From JAEXNA01 sp037968995 (lineage in GTDB: Bacteria; Vulcanimicrobiota; Xenobia; Xenobiales; JADMJV01), in contig JBBKWP010000156.1 of the NCBI GenBank assembly GCA_037968995.1, forward strand, positions 1-8,404: a stretch of 8,404 nt of DNA, read 5' to 3'. Shown here one piece after another: positions 7,483 through 8,404 of the stretch; the stretch's first letter is position 1, and each line of letters starts with the position of its first letter. The notes beneath the pieces are model-generated. The model did no database searches. It worked only from the letters and a program-made list of their open reading frames with translations, and was not told the DNA's origin. The position numbers and the translations under genes were made by a program.

Positions 7483-8187
7483 ATGACAAAAATGTTCAAG
7501 ATCGACTGGGAAACCTCCAAAGGCAAGATGGTGACCGCGTTTTTCATTGTGTTGCTTTTGGGATTGGTGCTCCCTTTCCAGGTTTGGCTGGCTATGAACT
7601 TGGGCTTAGAACTCCTACAGGTGCTCTTTTCAGCAGTGCTCCTCCTCGCCGGGATGGCCATGCTGCTTTTTGGTGTCCTTGGGGCTTTGAGTGGCAAGGG
7701 TTTTCCTTCGCCACTTCGGGTTGTCTTGATCCTCTCTCTCTTTAGCCCTCTACTGGTGATGTCTCAGCGCGACGCTTTCGTCGACCGCGCTGTGCAGAAG
7801 ACGGGGCCGGCGGCCATCGTGAGAGATGCCAGACTCATGGTGGCAACGTATCAAGAGGCATCGGCCAAGGACGGTGAGCCGTTGGACTGGGGGAGAATCC
7901 CGAGGCACGACCCGCGAGTACCCTTGAGCTTGAGCCAGATGAAGCCGATGTACCTGGAGATCAGCGAATACCAGGGCCACCCGGCTGTAGACCTTCGCAT
8001 GGGAGGCTTCGCCGACAGCTACCGAGGCTTCACCATCCTGGTAGGGGATGAGACCTCGCCGGGGGCGGTGATACCCAATGGACCCACCATCGATCCGGAC
8101 CCCGCTAACACCATGGGTGGTGTCAGGTCCAGCACCCGAACGGTTGCTCCCGGCATTCTGTGGCGAACTTGGGACTTCCAGGACTGA
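7483..8187 (+). CDS. Membrane protein of unknown family with C-terminal soluble domain
   Basis: This is a 234-aa protein that I do not recognise. Three hydrophobic segments are visible at about residues 17-38, 44-68 and 78-94, after a short charged N-terminus (MTKMFKIDWETSKGK). The remaining 140 residues are soluble, with Gly/Pro/Asp-rich stretches such as YRGFTILVGDE and a Trp-rich end (ILWRTWDFQD). With three membrane segments the tail would lie on the side opposite the N-terminus; by the positive-inside rule that would be the periplasm, where the two exported neighbours act. The ATG lies 4 nt after the stop of the preceding gene, behind a weak GAGTGAAG ribosome site, so it is very likely in the same operon. 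The reading frame stays open upstream to 7183, but that part overlaps gene 3 and lacks the features of a real N-terminus. ATG 7492 is a possible alternative start. No catalytic motif is evident. Confidence 0.8.
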   Translation: MTKMFKIDWETSKGKMVTAFFIVLLLGLVLPFQVWLAMNLGLELLQVLFSAVLLLAGMAMLLFGVLGALSGKGFPSPLRVVLILSLFSPLLVMSQRDAFVDRAVQKTGPAAIVRDARLMVATYQEASAKDGEPLDWGRIPRHDPRVPLSLSQMKPMYLEISEYQGHPAVDLRMGGFADSYRGFTILVGDETSPGAVIPNGPTIDPDPANTMGGVRSSTRTVAPGILWRTWDFQD

Positions 8188-8235
8188 ACGCGGCCTACTC
8201 CCAGCGCCAGAATCGCCACCTCTCTTCGGGTCGGA

Positions 8236-8265
8236 TTGGACGTCTGGGACCTCTGGATGTAGGAT
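8236..8265 (+). promoter_or_regulatory. Possible promoter for the gene at the right end
   Basis: TTGGAC (8236-8241) and TAGGAT (8260-8265) are spaced 18 bp apart, giving a start near 8272 and a leader of about 25 nt. Matches to consensus are partial. A closer -10 match, TAGAAT at 8278-8283, has no -35 at the right distance. The gap 8188-8297 holds no clear terminator hairpin with a T run, so read-through from the operon is also possible. Confidence 0.3.
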
Positions 8266-8297
8266 AGCCGGGAAGATTAGAATTCTGAGAGGATGAT

Positions 8298-8404
8298 ATG
8301 GCGGAACTAGCAAGAGTCGGAGTCGCGGCCGCACCGGCTTGCCCAAACTGTAAAAACAGGCTGTCCGAGCTACCTATAGATGACCTGTCCGGGGGCGACG
8401 AATA
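8298..8404 (+). CDS. Start of a gene with a zinc-ribbon-like CxxC motif, cut by window end
   Basis: The frame opens at ATG 8298 behind a good ribosome site (GAGAGGA at 8287-8293, 4 nt before the ATG) and runs 35 codons to the window edge without a stop. The visible product starts MAELARVGVAAAPACPNC. Cys15 and Cys18 form a CPNC pair, as in zinc ribbons, which would need a second Cys pair beyond the window. An acidic stretch (ELPIDDLSGGDE) follows. There is no signal peptide, so a cytoplasmic protein is likely. The family cannot be assigned from this fragment. The strong ribosome site and start context are the main reasons to call it. Confidence 0.55.
   Translation, partial: MAELARVGVAAAPACPNCKNRLSELPIDDLSGGDE

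Noticed and set aside
7750..8346. 198-codon open frame on the minus strand
   Set aside because: It lies opposite the membrane protein gene and the start of the last gene. Its Pro/Arg-rich product has no recognisable motif, and all supported genes run on the + strand.

Overview
The window carries one strand-consistent block of protein genes, all on the + strand, from a moderately GC-rich bacterium. No RNA gene, insertion sequence or CRISPR array is visible. Two large genes encode proteins with clear Sec-type signal peptides, and the first gene is a very large signalling protein of the (pseudo)kinase-ATPase-TPR type. This fits a Gram-negative environmental lineage with large regulatory proteins. 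Acidobacteriota or a relative is my guess, from gene style only and with low confidence.

Layout: (1) Positions 1-225 hold a tandem repeat array built from a 49-bp unit and a 23-bp unit, with five copies of a perfect 10-bp palindrome at its unit joints. (2) A well-formed -35/-10 promoter (248-276) sits so close to the ATG at 285 that the mRNA is probably leaderless. It drives a 1068-aa protein with a degenerate kinase fold, an AAA_16/STAND-type ATPase and a long TPR region. (3) After a 73-nt gap come three tightly packed genes: an 882-aa exported protein with two amidohydrolase modules (only the second keeps metal ligands), a 421-aa exported amidohydrolase-like protein that has also lost its metal ligands (start overlaps the previous stop), and a 234-aa unrecognised membrane protein 4 nt further on. 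(4) A 110-nt gap with a possible promoter leads to the first 35 codons of a new gene with a CxxC zinc-ribbon-like motif, cut by the window end.

How they may work together: genes 2-4 look like one transcription unit. The sequence suggests an envelope system in which one catalytic amidohydrolase module acts beside two non-catalytic copies of the same fold and a membrane partner. The substrate cannot be named from sequence. The first gene looks like a cytoplasmic signal-sensing ATPase scaffold; its link to the downstream operon is not shown.
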